Assembly: GCF_900148835.1 (NCBI RefSeq)
Contig: NZ_FRYK01000001.1
Span: 930,001-994,000, forward strand
DNA length: 64,000 bases
Direction: 5' to 3'
DNA from: Flavobacterium cucumis
GTDB lineage: Bacteria; Bacteroidota; Bacteroidia; Flavobacteriales; Flavobacteriaceae
Below are positions 53,809-62,500 of the stretch, piece by piece (within the stretch, counting starts at the first letter, position 1; every line of letters starts with the position of its first letter). Below the pieces are notes generated by a model. That model had not been told where the DNA came from. It saw nothing but the letters and a program-made list of their open reading frames with translations, and ran no database searches. The position numbers were made by a program, and so were the translations under genes.

Positions 53809-53940
53809 AATACCCGTGTTTTCTTTAATTTATGAGTAAAGAGACAAGGGTATTTCAATATATTGTGATTGAAATTCAATCAAAAATAGTCTAATTTTCT
53901 TTAAAATAATAAAAACCCGTATACTAATAAAGCACACGGG
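53809..53940 (-). promoter_or_regulatory. attenuator-like inverted repeats between acpP and fabF
   Basis: On the minus strand: a CCCGT...ACGGG stem (53940-53936, 53920-53916) followed by TTTTTATT, then TTTCAAT/ATTGAAA (53874-53853), then AATACCC/GGGTATT (53854-53848, 53815-53809). CCCGTGT in the first arm (53940-53934) could pair instead with ACACGGG (53819-53813), giving two exclusive folds. Confidence 0.45.
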
Positions 53941-53951
53941 AGTTTAATTTA

Positions 53952-54188
53952 TTATTTTTTAGCTTCTTCAATGTAAGAAATAGCTTGACCTACAGTAGCA
54001 ATGTTTTCAGCTTGGTCGTCTGGAATTTGGATATCAAATTCTTTTTCGAACTCCATAATAAGCTCAACAGTGTCTAATGAATCAGCTCCTAAATCGTTAG
54101 TGAAGCTTGCTTCTGTTACAACTTCGTTTTCGTCAACACCTAATTTGTCTACGATAATCGCTTTTACTCTTGATGCAATGTCTGACAT
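53952..54188 (-). CDS. acpP: acyl carrier protein
   Basis: 78 residues. It carries growing acyl chains on a phosphopantetheine arm attached to Ser in [10 protein letters not shown] (about 36-45). Strongly acidic and helical, of standard length. It has its own promoter (54218-54246) and a terminator-like hairpin before fabF, so acpP is probably expressed above the downstream genes. Confidence 0.97.
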   Translation of the reverse strand: MSDIASRVKAIIVDKLGVDENEVVTEASFTNDLGADSLDTVELIMEFEKEFDIQIPDDQAENIATVGQAISYIEEAKK

Positions 54189-54217
54189 AATCTTTAATTT
54201 TTAATTTAATTTGTTGG

Positions 54218-54246
54218 CAAAAATAAAAAACTTTATTTTAAAACAA
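54218..54246 (-). promoter_or_regulatory. promoter of acpP
   Basis: Minus strand: TTG (54246-54244), 18-base spacer, TATTTTTG (54225-54218). Leader of about 25 bases. Confidence 0.8.
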
Positions 54247-54362
54247 CATTTTTGTTACTAAAACTGACTACGAAAATAAAAAAAATAATTCACAAAGACG
54301 TTATTTTTCTGTTTTTTACCAATATTTATTCCTTTTTTTGTATCGAAATTATTCTAATATTT

Positions 54363-54926
54363 ATGAAAAAGATAGTGATTTTTGCTTCTGGTAGTGGGTC
54401 TAATGCCGAAAAGATTATTCAATATTTTAAAAGTTCTAGTGAGGCAATGGTCGTTGCTGTCTTTTCAAATAATCCAAATGCAAAAGTGTTGGATAGGGCG
54501 AAAAACCATCAAATTCCAGCAGTTGTTTTTAATAAAACACAACTAAATGAAAGTTTTGTCTTACAACAACTTCATGAATATCAGCCAGATTTAATTGTTT
54601 TAGCCGGATTTCTACTAAAATTTCCCGAATCTATATTAAAGGAATACCCAAAAGTAATCAATATTCATCCTGCCTTATTACCAAAATACGGAGGAAAAGG
54701 GATGTATGGGATGAATGTGCATCAAGCTGTCTTAGAAAATAAAGAAAAAGAAACCGGAATCACCATTCATTATGTAAACGAACATTACGATGAAGGGGAG
54801 TTTATTTTTCAAAAATCAGTAAACATAGAAGATTGCAAAACCGCGGAAGAAATTGCGCATAAAATCCACGAATTAGAACATCAATATTTCCCTGAGGTAA
54901 TTGGAAAGCTAATCACTAATCACTAA
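54363..54926 (+). CDS. purN: phosphoribosylglycinamide formyltransferase
   Basis: 187 residues from the ATG at 54363; in-frame ATG-type starts back to 54252 would overlap the acpP promoter and add a non-homologous lead. It adds a formyl group from 10-formyl-THF to GAR. Motifs: FASGSGSNAEKIIQYF (about 6-21), INIHPALLPKYGGKGMYG (about 100-117) with the catalytic Asn/His, and HYVNEHYDEGEFI with the Asp. The last codons (ITNH and stop) fall in an AATCACT repeat (54911-54931). Confidence 0.95.
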   Translation: MKKIVIFASGSGSNAEKIIQYFKSSSEAMVVAVFSNNPNAKVLDRAKNHQIPAVVFNKTQLNESFVLQQLHEYQPDLIVLAGFLLKFPESILKEYPKVINIHPALLPKYGGKGMYGMNVHQAVLENKEKETGITIHYVNEHYDEGEFIFQKSVNIEDCKTAEEIAHKIHELEHQYFPEVIGKLITNH

Positions 54927-54937
54927 TCACTTTTTAC
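54911..54937 (+). repeat. three tandem AATCACT units across the purN stop
   Basis: AATCACT is repeated three times (54911-54931), then TTTTAC leads directly to the rnhA TTG codon. It resembles the reverse complement of the repeats flanking the four-helix-bundle gene (TCACTAAT and TTTTTACTT words are shared). Confidence 0.7.
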
Positions 54938-55417
54938 TTGAGTCACGAAGTCCACATATACACAGACGGCGCCGCCAAGGGAAATCCTGGTCCGGCTGGT
55001 TATGGCGTGGTGATGGAAATGGTGGGAACACCCTATAAAAAAGAATTTTACGAAGGTTTCCGATTGTCGACCAATAATAGAATGGAATTGTTAGCCGTAA
55101 TCGTAGGTTTAGAGAAATTAAAAAATCCAAAAACCAAAGTTTTAGTTGTTTCCGATTCGAAATATGTAGTAGATTCTGTAGAAAAGCGTTGGGTATTTCA
55201 ATGGGAAAAAATCAACTTCAAAGCTAAGAAAAACCCCGATTTATGGATGCGTTTCTTAAAAGTGTACCGCAAACATCAAGTCGATTTTCAATGGGTAAAA
55301 GGACACAACAGTCATTCTCAAAACGAACGTTGTGATGCATTAGCCGTTATGGCTTCCCAACAAGAAAAATTATCAATTGATGAGTTTTATGAGAGAGAAG
55401 AAGGGAAGTTGTTGTAG
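54938..55417 (+). CDS. rnhA: ribonuclease HI (TTG start)
   Basis: 159 residues. It removes RNA from RNA-DNA hybrids. The catalytic acidic residues are in IYTDGAAKGNPGPAGYG (about 7-23), NRMELLAVI (about 46-54), VVSDSKYV (about 70-77) and ERCDALAV (about 132-139). TTG is the only plausible start near the conserved N-terminus (MSHEVHIYTDG). It lies 11 bases after purN, with the AATCACT repeat between them. Confidence 0.94.
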   Translation: MSHEVHIYTDGAAKGNPGPAGYGVVMEMVGTPYKKEFYEGFRLSTNNRMELLAVIVGLEKLKNPKTKVLVVSDSKYVVDSVEKRWVFQWEKINFKAKKNPDLWMRFLKVYRKHQVDFQWVKGHNSHSQNERCDALAVMASQQEKLSIDEFYEREEGKLL

Positions 55418-55465
55418 TGTGTTAACTTTTAAATACATAAACTTTTAAACTTCTAAACAAAAACT

Positions 55466-55473
55466 TATCTTTG
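55466..55473 (+). promoter_or_regulatory. -7 box of the PfkB kinase gene
   Basis: TATCTTTG, 24 bases before the ATG at 55497; -33 TTG not evident. Confidence 0.5.
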
Positions 55474-55496
55474 CACCATATTTCAAATTCAATTTA

Positions 55497-56426
55497 ATGA
55501 ACAAACTATTAATAGTAGGAACAGTAGCTTTTGATGCTATTGAAACGCCTTTCGGAAAAACAGATAAAATTTTAGGAGGAGCCGCGACTTACATTGGTTT
55601 AGCGTCTAACTTTTTTAATGTAGATGCAGCAGTAGTTTCTGTGGTTGGTGAAGATTTCCCAAAGGAATATTTAGATTTATTAGAAAGCAAAGGAGTAAAT
55701 ATAGAAGGAATCGAAATCGTAAAAGGTGGAAAAACCTTCTTTTGGAGTGGAAAATACCACAACGATTTAAATTCTCGCGACACTTTAGTAACCGAATTAA
55801 ACGTTTTGGCGGATTTTAATCCAGTAGTGCCACAAGCGTATAAAAATTCGGATGTAGTTTTATTAGGAAACTTGCACCCAATAGTTCAATCAGGCGTTTT
55901 AAACCAAATGACAGAACAACCAAAATTAGTCGTTTTAGATACGATGAACTTTTGGATGGATTGTGCTTTGCCAGAATTATTAGACGTTATCAAACGTGTA
56001 GACGTAATTACTATCAACGATGAAGAAGCACGTCAGTTATCAGGAGAATATTCTTTGGTAAAAGCAGCAGCTAAAATTCACACAATGGGACCAAAATATG
56101 TGGTCATTAAAAAAGGAGAGCACGGAGCGTTATTGTTTCATAAGAATGAGGTTTTCTTTGCTCCAGCATTACCTTTAGAAGAAGTGTTTGATCCAACAGG
56201 AGCAGGAGATACTTTTGCAGGTGGTTTTGCAGGTTACATTGCACAATCAGAAAATATTTCGTTTGACAATTTGAAGAATGCGATCATTTATGGTTCTAAC
56301 TTAGCTTCTTTCTGTGTCGAGAAATTTGGAACAGAAAGAATGGAAAATTTAGATAAAAAAGAAGTGAATGTGCGTTTGAAACAATTCAAAGCCTTAACGC
56401 AATTTGAAATCGAATTAGAAGAATAA
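55497..56426 (+). CDS. PfkB-family sugar/nucleoside kinase
   Basis: 309 residues. The ribokinase-fold signatures are GGAATYIGLASNFF near the N-terminus (about 27-40) and the anion-hole/catalytic motif DPTGAGDTFAGGFAGYIA (about 232-249) with catalytic Asp. In Flavobacteriia this gene is a neighbour of the long PurF-like gene, as here, suggesting a nucleoside or ribose-related role, but the substrate is unproven. It ends in a clear terminator. Confidence 0.92.
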   Translation: MNKLLIVGTVAFDAIETPFGKTDKILGGAATYIGLASNFFNVDAAVVSVVGEDFPKEYLDLLESKGVNIEGIEIVKGGKTFFWSGKYHNDLNSRDTLVTELNVLADFNPVVPQAYKNSDVVLLGNLHPIVQSGVLNQMTEQPKLVVLDTMNFWMDCALPELLDVIKRVDVITINDEEARQLSGEYSLVKAAAKIHTMGPKYVVIKKGEHGALLFHKNEVFFAPALPLEEVFDPTGAGDTFAGGFAGYIAQSENISFDNLKNAIIYGSNLASFCVEKFGTERMENLDKKEVNVRLKQFKALTQFEIELEE

Positions 56427-56431
56427 AAACG

Positions 56432-56457
56432 TGCCTCGAAATTTCGGGGCATTTTTT
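56432..56457 (+). terminator. terminator after the PfkB kinase gene
   Basis: TGCCTCGAA and TTTCGGGGCA form the stem, followed by TTTTTTG. Confidence 0.85.
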
Positions 56458-56558
56458 GTTTGAAAAATAAATATACAATTCATAGATGCCTAGTTTAATT
56501 TTCTGTGAATCTATGTGTTAAAAGAAAAATACAACAACCTACAACAACACAACTACTT

Positions 56559-58457
56559 ATGAGTGACGCAATCAAACACGAATGTGGAATTGCACTACTG
56601 CGATTAAAAAAACCGTTAGAATTCTACAAAGAAAAATACGGAACAGCTTTCTATGGCGTACAAAAAATGTACTTGTTAATGGAAAAGCAACACAACCGTG
56701 GTCAAGATGGAGCTGGATTAGCCAGTATTAAATTAGATGTAAATCCAGGGGAGCGCTATATCAGTCGTATTCGTTCCAACGATCCGCAACCGATTAAAGA
56801 TATTTTTGCTCAAATCAACGAGCGTATCAGTGGTGAGTTAGAAGCGCATCCTGAATATCAAAACAATGTGGCGCTTCAAAAACAAAATATTCCCTATGTA
56901 GGGGAAGTGTTTTTAGGACATGTTCGTTACGGAACTTTTGGTAAAAACAGCATCGAAAGTGTACATCCCTTTTTACGTCAAAACAATTGGATGCATCGTA
57001 ATCTTATTGTAGCGGGAAACTTCAACATGACCAATGTTAAAGAATTATTTCAAAATCTTATCGATTTAGGTCAACATCCTAAACAAATGGCCGACACTGT
57101 TACTGTAATGGAGAAAATAGGTCATTTTTTAGATGATGAGGTGACACATTTGTATAAAGAATGTAAAAATGAAGGTTATTCTAAAAAAGAGGCTTCTCCT
57201 ATTATAGGAGATAGATTAAACATTCAACGTATTCTGGAGCGTGCCTCTCGTAATTGGGATGGTGGTTATGCAATGGCTGGTTTATTAGGGCATGGGGATT
57301 CATTTGTAATGCGTGATCCTGCTGGAATTCGTCCCGCATTCTTTTATGACGATGATGAAATTGTAGTCGTAGCTTCGGAACGTCCTGTAATTCAAACGGT
57401 TTTCAATGTTGGATTTGACAAAGTACAAGAGTTAAATCCGGGAAGCGCTATTATCATTAAGAAGAGTGGTAAAGTTTCTATTGAAGAAGTTAGAACGCCA
57501 TTGATTAAAAAAGCCTGTTCTTTTGAGCGTATTTATTTCTCACGCGGAAGTGATGCCGAGATTTACAAGGAACGAAAAGAATTAGGAAGATTAATTTTTC
57601 CAAGTGTTTTGAAAGCAATCGATAACGATACTGATAATACCGTTTTTTCCTTTATTCCAAATACCGCAGAAACTTCTTTTTACGGAATGTCAGAAGCGGC
57701 TCAAGATTTCTTAAATCAGCGAAAAGCCAAAATGATTATCGAGCAAAAAGATACGTTGACGGAAGATACTCTGAAAGAATTACTTTCAGTAAAAATTAGA
57801 ACAGAGAAAATTGCGATTAAAGATGCGAAACTAAGAACGTTTATTACCGAGGATAGTAGCCGTGACGATTTAGTAGCTCACGTTTATGATGTTACTTATG
57901 GAGTAGTAAAGCCTACTGATAATTTAGTAATTATTGATGATAGTATTGTAAGGGGGACCACCTTAAAGCAAAGTATCATTAAAATGATGGATCGATTGCA
58001 TCCAAAGAAAATTGTTGTAGTTTCATCAGCACCTCAAATCCGTTACCCAGATTGTTACGGAATTGATATGGCGAAATTGGAAGGATTAGTAGCTTTTAGA
58101 GCGGCCTTAGAATTATTAAAAGAGCGTAATTTATATCATATTGTAGAAGAGGTTTATAAAAAATCGAAAGCACAAGAAGATTTTAATGATGCAGATGTAG
58201 TGAATTATGTAAAAGAAATTTATGCGCCATTCACTGATCAAGAAATTTCAGATAAAATCGCCGAAATGCTTACGCCAGAAGACACTAAAGCTGAAGTAAA
58301 AATCATTTACCAAACGGTGGAAGATTTACATAAAGCATGTCCCAAAAACTTAGGAGATTGGTATTTTACTGGTGACTACCCAACAGATGGAGGAAATCGA
58401 GTTGTTAACAGAGCTTTTATGAATTTTTATGAAGGGAAGGATGCCCGAGCTTATTAA
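56559..58457 (+). CDS. long PurF-like amidophosphoribosyltransferase
   Basis: 632 residues from the ATG at 56559 (GAGTGACGC follows); the in-frame start at 56505 lies in a repeat-like leader. It is over 100 residues longer than PurF (about 505). The glutaminase nucleophile Cys is in HECGIALLRLKK (about 7-18), so an eight-residue propeptide would be removed; NRGQDGAGLA (about 47-56) and GHVRYGTFG (about 121-129) follow. The PRPP loop is VIIDDSIVRGTTLKQS (about 462-477). It should make phosphoribosylamine from PRPP and glutamine. Whether it is the main PurF or a second form is open. Confidence 0.88.
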   Translation: MSDAIKHECGIALLRLKKPLEFYKEKYGTAFYGVQKMYLLMEKQHNRGQDGAGLASIKLDVNPGERYISRIRSNDPQPIKDIFAQINERISGELEAHPEYQNNVALQKQNIPYVGEVFLGHVRYGTFGKNSIESVHPFLRQNNWMHRNLIVAGNFNMTNVKELFQNLIDLGQHPKQMADTVTVMEKIGHFLDDEVTHLYKECKNEGYSKKEASPIIGDRLNIQRILERASRNWDGGYAMAGLLGHGDSFVMRDPAGIRPAFFYDDDEIVVVASERPVIQTVFNVGFDKVQELNPGSAIIIKKSGKVSIEEVRTPLIKKACSFERIYFSRGSDAEIYKERKELGRLIFPSVLKAIDNDTDNTVFSFIPNTAETSFYGMSEAAQDFLNQRKAKMIIEQKDTLTEDTLKELLSVKIRTEKIAIKDAKLRTFITEDSSRDDLVAHVYDVTYGVVKPTDNLVIIDDSIVRGTTLKQSIIKMMDRLHPKKIVVVSSAPQIRYPDCYGIDMAKLEGLVAFRAALELLKERNLYHIVEEVYKKSKAQEDFNDADVVNYVKEIYAPFTDQEISDKIAEMLTPEDTKAEVKIIYQTVEDLHKACPKNLGDWYFTGDYPTDGGNRVVNRAFMNFYEGKDARAY

Positions 58458-58536
58458 AAAATGCATTTCATCGACTTTTTATTTCGTTCAACAATTTTTT
58501 TATGGTAAAAAAGAACTTCACAATACTTTAGCCTAG

Positions 58537-58609
58537 CCAGAAAATTAGTAGGTTGAATTTCATGGTAGATTTGGGATAAAAAGGATGAAAGCAATTTCAT
58601 CCTTTTTTT
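58537..58609 (+). ncRNA. small RNA candidate, tandem copy 1
   Basis: About 73 nt. A TACTTTAG box (58524-58531) precedes it. Single-stranded AAAATTAGTAGGTT and ATGGTAGATTTGGG lead to a 13-bp terminator stem (58578-58590, 58595-58607) capped by a GCAA loop and ending in T7. It lies 80 bases past the PurF-like gene. The match to copy 2 extends through promoter, body and terminator, and the stem has a compensatory change. Family not identified from memory. Confidence 0.65.
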
Positions 58610-58739
58610 ATTTTATAAATATTTGATTCTGTGGTGTTTTTTTAAGAATGAAGTGCTAGTAATTTGTAATTCATCGGTTTTTTTTGCTATTTAACAATTA
58701 TTTTATGCTTGCATAATATCTTGATATATTTTAGCATTA

Positions 58740-58812
58740 CCAAAAAATTAGTAGGTTAAGTTTTATGGTAGATTTGGGGCAAAAAGGGTGAAAGCAATTT
58801 CACCTTTTTTAT
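58740..58812 (+). ncRNA. small RNA candidate, tandem copy 2
   Basis: Second copy of the unit at 58537-58609, preceded by TATTTTAG (58727-58734). The terminator stem (58781-58793, 58798-58810) has GGGTGAAA-GCAA-TTTCACC where copy 1 has GGATGAAA-GCAA-TTTCATCC: one A-T pair became G-C and one G-C became G-U, so pairing is kept. It lies before the convergent sodA terminator. Confidence 0.65.
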
Positions 58813-58830
58813 TTTAACAAATTGGAGAAT

Positions 58831-58866
58831 AAAAAAGGCGAAGATTTTTCAATCCTCGCCTTTTTT
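58831..58866. terminator. bidirectional terminator of sodA
   Basis: AAAAAAGGCGA and TCGCCTTTTTT with an inner GATT/AATC extension around TTTC. On the minus strand it ends sodA. Confidence 0.9.
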
Positions 58867-58885
58867 AATTTTTGTTTGTTCTAAA

Positions 58886-59491
58886 TTATTTCGCTGCAGC
58901 AAAACGTTTTGCAACTTCAGCCCAGTTAATTACATTAAAGAATGCTTCAATATAATCAGGACGACGGTTTTGATAGTGTAAGTAGTAAGCATGTTCCCAA
59001 ACATCCATTCCTAAAATTGGTTGTCCACCACAAGCAACACCTGGCATTAATGGATTGTCTTGGTTAGGAGTAGAGCAAACTTCTAATTTTCCATCTTTCA
59101 CACACAACCAAGCCCATCCTGAACCAAAACGAGTAGCTCCTGCTTTAGCAAATTCAGCTTTGAAAGCATCAAATGAACCAAAGGCTGCGTCGACAGCAGT
59201 AGCTAATTCACCTGTTGGTAAACCACCACCGTTTGGTGACATAATTTCCCAAAACATAGTGTGGTTATAATGTCCACCACCATTGTTACGAACTGGCATA
59301 TTGTTCATGTCTAAATTTTTCATCAAATCTTCAATAGATTTTCCTTCTAAATCTGTTCCTGCAATTGCAGCATTTAAGTTGGTTACATAAGCGTTGTGAT
59401 GTTTAGAATGGTGGATTTCCATTGTTCTAGCGTCAATATGTGGTTCTAATGCATCGTAAGCATAAGGTAATTGTGGTAATTCAAAAGCCAT
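58886..59491 (-). CDS. Fe/Mn superoxide dismutase
   Basis: 201 residues. It dismutates superoxide in the cytoplasm. Metal ligands: His in [14 protein letters not shown] (about 27-40), His in [11 protein letters not shown] (about 74-84), and Asp and His in [19 protein letters not shown] (about 163-181). Metal choice (Fe, Mn or either) is not decided by these motifs. Own promoter at 59525-59553; single gene. Confidence 0.96.
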   Translation of the reverse strand: MAFELPQLPYAYDALEPHIDARTMEIHHSKHHNAYVTNLNAAIAGTDLEGKSIEDLMKNLDMNNMPVRNNGGGHYNHTMFWEIMSPNGGGLPTGELATAVDAAFGSFDAFKAEFAKAGATRFGSGWAWLCVKDGKLEVCSTPNQDNPLMPGVACGGQPILGMDVWEHAYYLHYQNRRPDYIEAFFNVINWAEVAKRFAAAK

Positions 59492-59524
59492 AATATTTAA
59501 TTTTTAGATTAATAATATTTTCAC

Positions 59525-59553
59525 CAAATTTACAAATTAAACTTCGGATTCAA
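59525..59553 (-). promoter_or_regulatory. promoter of the superoxide dismutase gene
   Basis: Minus strand: TTG (59553-59551), 18-base spacer, TAAATTTG (59532-59525); leader of about 28 bases. Confidence 0.75.
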
Positions 59554-59598
59554 AAATAGATAGTTTTTATACCACTATTATTAAGATAAATATAACAT

Positions 59599-62500
59599 TT
59601 GAAAACAACCGCTTTCACCATATACGACGCTTCGGCTGGCTCCGGAAAAACCTATACACTAACGAAAGAATATTTAAAAATTCTTTTTTTGGCGACGAAT
59701 GATGATGCTTATCGAAAAATTCTAGCCATCACTTTTACCAATAAAGCGGTAGAAGAAATGAAAACCCGAATTGTGTCGAGTTTGTACCAATTTTCATTGG
59801 ATAATACATCGGATAAAGCAATGGAATTGTTAAAAGATGTTGCTTCGGAAACTAAATTAAGTATCACTACTTTAAAAGATAAATCAAAAGGGATTATCAA
59901 AAATATCATTCACAATTATGCGGCGTTTGATATTTCAACAATTGATAAATTCACGCACAAAGTCATCCGAACCTTTGCTCAAGATTTGAATTTACCCCCG
60001 AATTTTGAAGTGTCTTTGGAAACCGATTCCTTATTACAAGAAGCAATTGATTTAGTGATTTCTAAAGCGGGTGATGATCCGAATTTAACCAAATTACTAA
60101 TCGAATTTTCAAAAGAAAAAACCGATGATGATAAAAATTGGGATATTTCAGCCGAATTGTTAAAGGTTGCCCAATTGATTACGAACGAAAACAATTCGGA
60201 TGAAATCAAAGAAATGGCAGATAAAAGTTTGGATGATTTCGGAATCGTAAAAAAGAAGGTACAAGATGAAATTAAACAATTAAAAGCCGAAACCAGTAAA
60301 GCCGGAAAAAAAATCAAACATTTTATCGAATCAAATGGGGCGAGTTTAAGTTCTTTTCCAAAGTATTTTAATGATCATTTGAATAATATTGAGTCAAATC
60401 AACTGAAAGACACCCAAAAAAAATATTTTGCTCCTGATGATATTAAGGTTTTAAAATCTGCTAAAGATGTTGCTGTTATTGAATCGATAATCGATGAAAT
60501 TATATATCAATTAAAATCGATTTACGATAAGTTAGGAAAAGTAGCTATGTATGAAGCTTTTCTGCAAAATTTGAATCCTTTGTCTTTATTAAACACGATT
60601 TATCAAGAATTCAAACAAATTCAGGAAGAGCAAAATTTAGTTTCGATTTCCGATTTCAATAAAATCATTCACAATGAAATACAAAATCAGCCCGCACCTT
60701 TTATTTATGAGCGTTTGGGCGAAAAGTACCGTCATTATTTTATTGATGAATTTCAAGACACCTCGGTAATGCAATGGCAAAATTTGATTCCTTTAATCGA
60801 TAATGCTTTGTCAGGTCAAGACGATTTTGGTCAGGAAGGAACGTTGATGTTGGTTGGTGATCCAAAACAAGCGATTTATCGTTGGCGTGGTGGGAAAGCC
60901 GAACAATTTATCGATTTAGCCAAGGAAGATAAAAAGCACAATCCGTTTTCTAATAAAGACAAAGAAACGCTTCGTTTGGGTACAAATTACCGCAGTTATT
61001 CAGAAGTTATTCAGTTTAATAATGCGTTTTTCAAGCAATTATCCGATAAATTCGAAAATCCAGATTACAGAAATCTCTACGAAAATCTTTCGTATCAGGA
61101 AATCAATTCTAAAATTGGGGGTTATGTGAATTTATCCTTCATCGAAGTGCCAGAAGACGAAACTGAAGTTGAAGGTTTTGATTCGGATAATGATTCGATT
61201 TCGGTAAAAGATAAATTTTACTTGAATCAAACGTTGCGAACCATTGAAAAATGTATCGCCAACGGATTTGAATACAAAGACATTGTTTTGCTTACGCGAA
61301 CTAAAGCCCCTGGAATCAAGTTGGCGAATTTCTTAACCGAAAACAGCGTTCCAATTTTGTCTTCGGAAACTTTATTGATTCAAAATGCTACTGAAGTAAA
61401 GTTGTTGATTGCGTTGCTTCGCTATTTGAAAAACCCCAAAGACGATGAATCAAAAGTCTATTTCTTGTATTTCATTGCGAGATATTTGCAATCAGAATTA
61501 GAGATTCATGATTTCATCTTGGCTACAAAGGATATAAATTCGGAAGAGTTAGAATCGTTTCTGAAAACTTTCGGAATTGAAATTTCGTTTAAAAATTGCA
61601 AGAAAAAATCGCTGTATGAAGCGGTTGAAATTTTAATTGCAACTTTTTTAAATTATAAAGTGAATACTTCGTATTTGCAATATTTCTTGGATTTAGTTTT
61701 AGAAAAAGATGTGAAAGTGCAATCGAGTATTGCTGATTTCTTGGAGTATTGGGATAAAATTGGTTATCAAAAAAGTATTCCTTCACCAGAAGGAACAAAT
61801 GCCGTTCGCATCATGACGATTCATAAATCGAAAGGTTTGGAGTTTCCAGTAGTGATTTTTCCGTTTGCCGAAGAGAATTTTTCAAGCAAACCAAAAGACA
61901 AATTGTGGATTCCGTTAGAAGATGCGAATGTGAATTTTCCAAAAGCGCTTATCAACAATAAAAAAGAAGTGGAAAGTTATGGAAACGAAGCAAAAGCTAT
62001 TTTCCAAACTAAAAATCAAGAAGAAGTTCTAGATACAATTAACGTTTTATACGTGGCGCTAACGCGTGCCGAAGAGCAATTGTATGTGATTTCAAATAAA
62101 CTAAAAACTAAAAAAGGAGATTTGGTTACGAATAATTTATCTTACTATTTTCTAGAGTTTTTGCAAAATATAGGTAAATATGAAGAAACCAAATCAGAAT
62201 ACGAATTCGGAAATCCAAATAGAATTTCAAAGAACAAATCTCACGAAGGAAATCACAATCAAATCGGCATTGTTTCGCATAAATTAAATCCCAAAAACAT
62301 CAAAATTGCGCAACGTGAAGCTTTAATGTGGGGAACGGTGCAACAAGATGCGATTACTTTTGGTAATATTCTCCATGAAATCATGGCGTTTATTCATACG
62401 AAGGACGATGTGGATTTGGCTATTCAAAAGGCAATGGAAATGGGATTGATTATTTATTCGCAACAACAAGTTTTCAAAGAAATGATACAAAAAATTGTAG

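Larger units (their letters stand above)
58490..58814 (+). repeat. tandem duplication carrying two small-RNA units
   Basis: Unit 1 (58490-58610) and unit 2 (58693-58814) share AACAATT, TTTTATG, TAnTTTAGC, AATTAGTAGGTT, ATGGTAGATTTGGG and the terminator stem in the same order. The distance from AACAATT to TAnTTTAG is 34 bases in both. The 80-base spacer between the units is unrelated AT-rich DNA. The units cover most of the 428-base gap 58458-58885. Confidence 0.85.

Noticed and set aside
54252..54362. 37-codon upstream extension of purN
   Set aside because: Hydrophobic AT-rich lead that is not part of the formyltransferase; it starts next to the divergent acpP promoter.
59979..60317. 112-codon minus-strand open frame inside the helicase-nuclease gene
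   Set aside because: Shadow frame caused by codon bias; no independent evidence.
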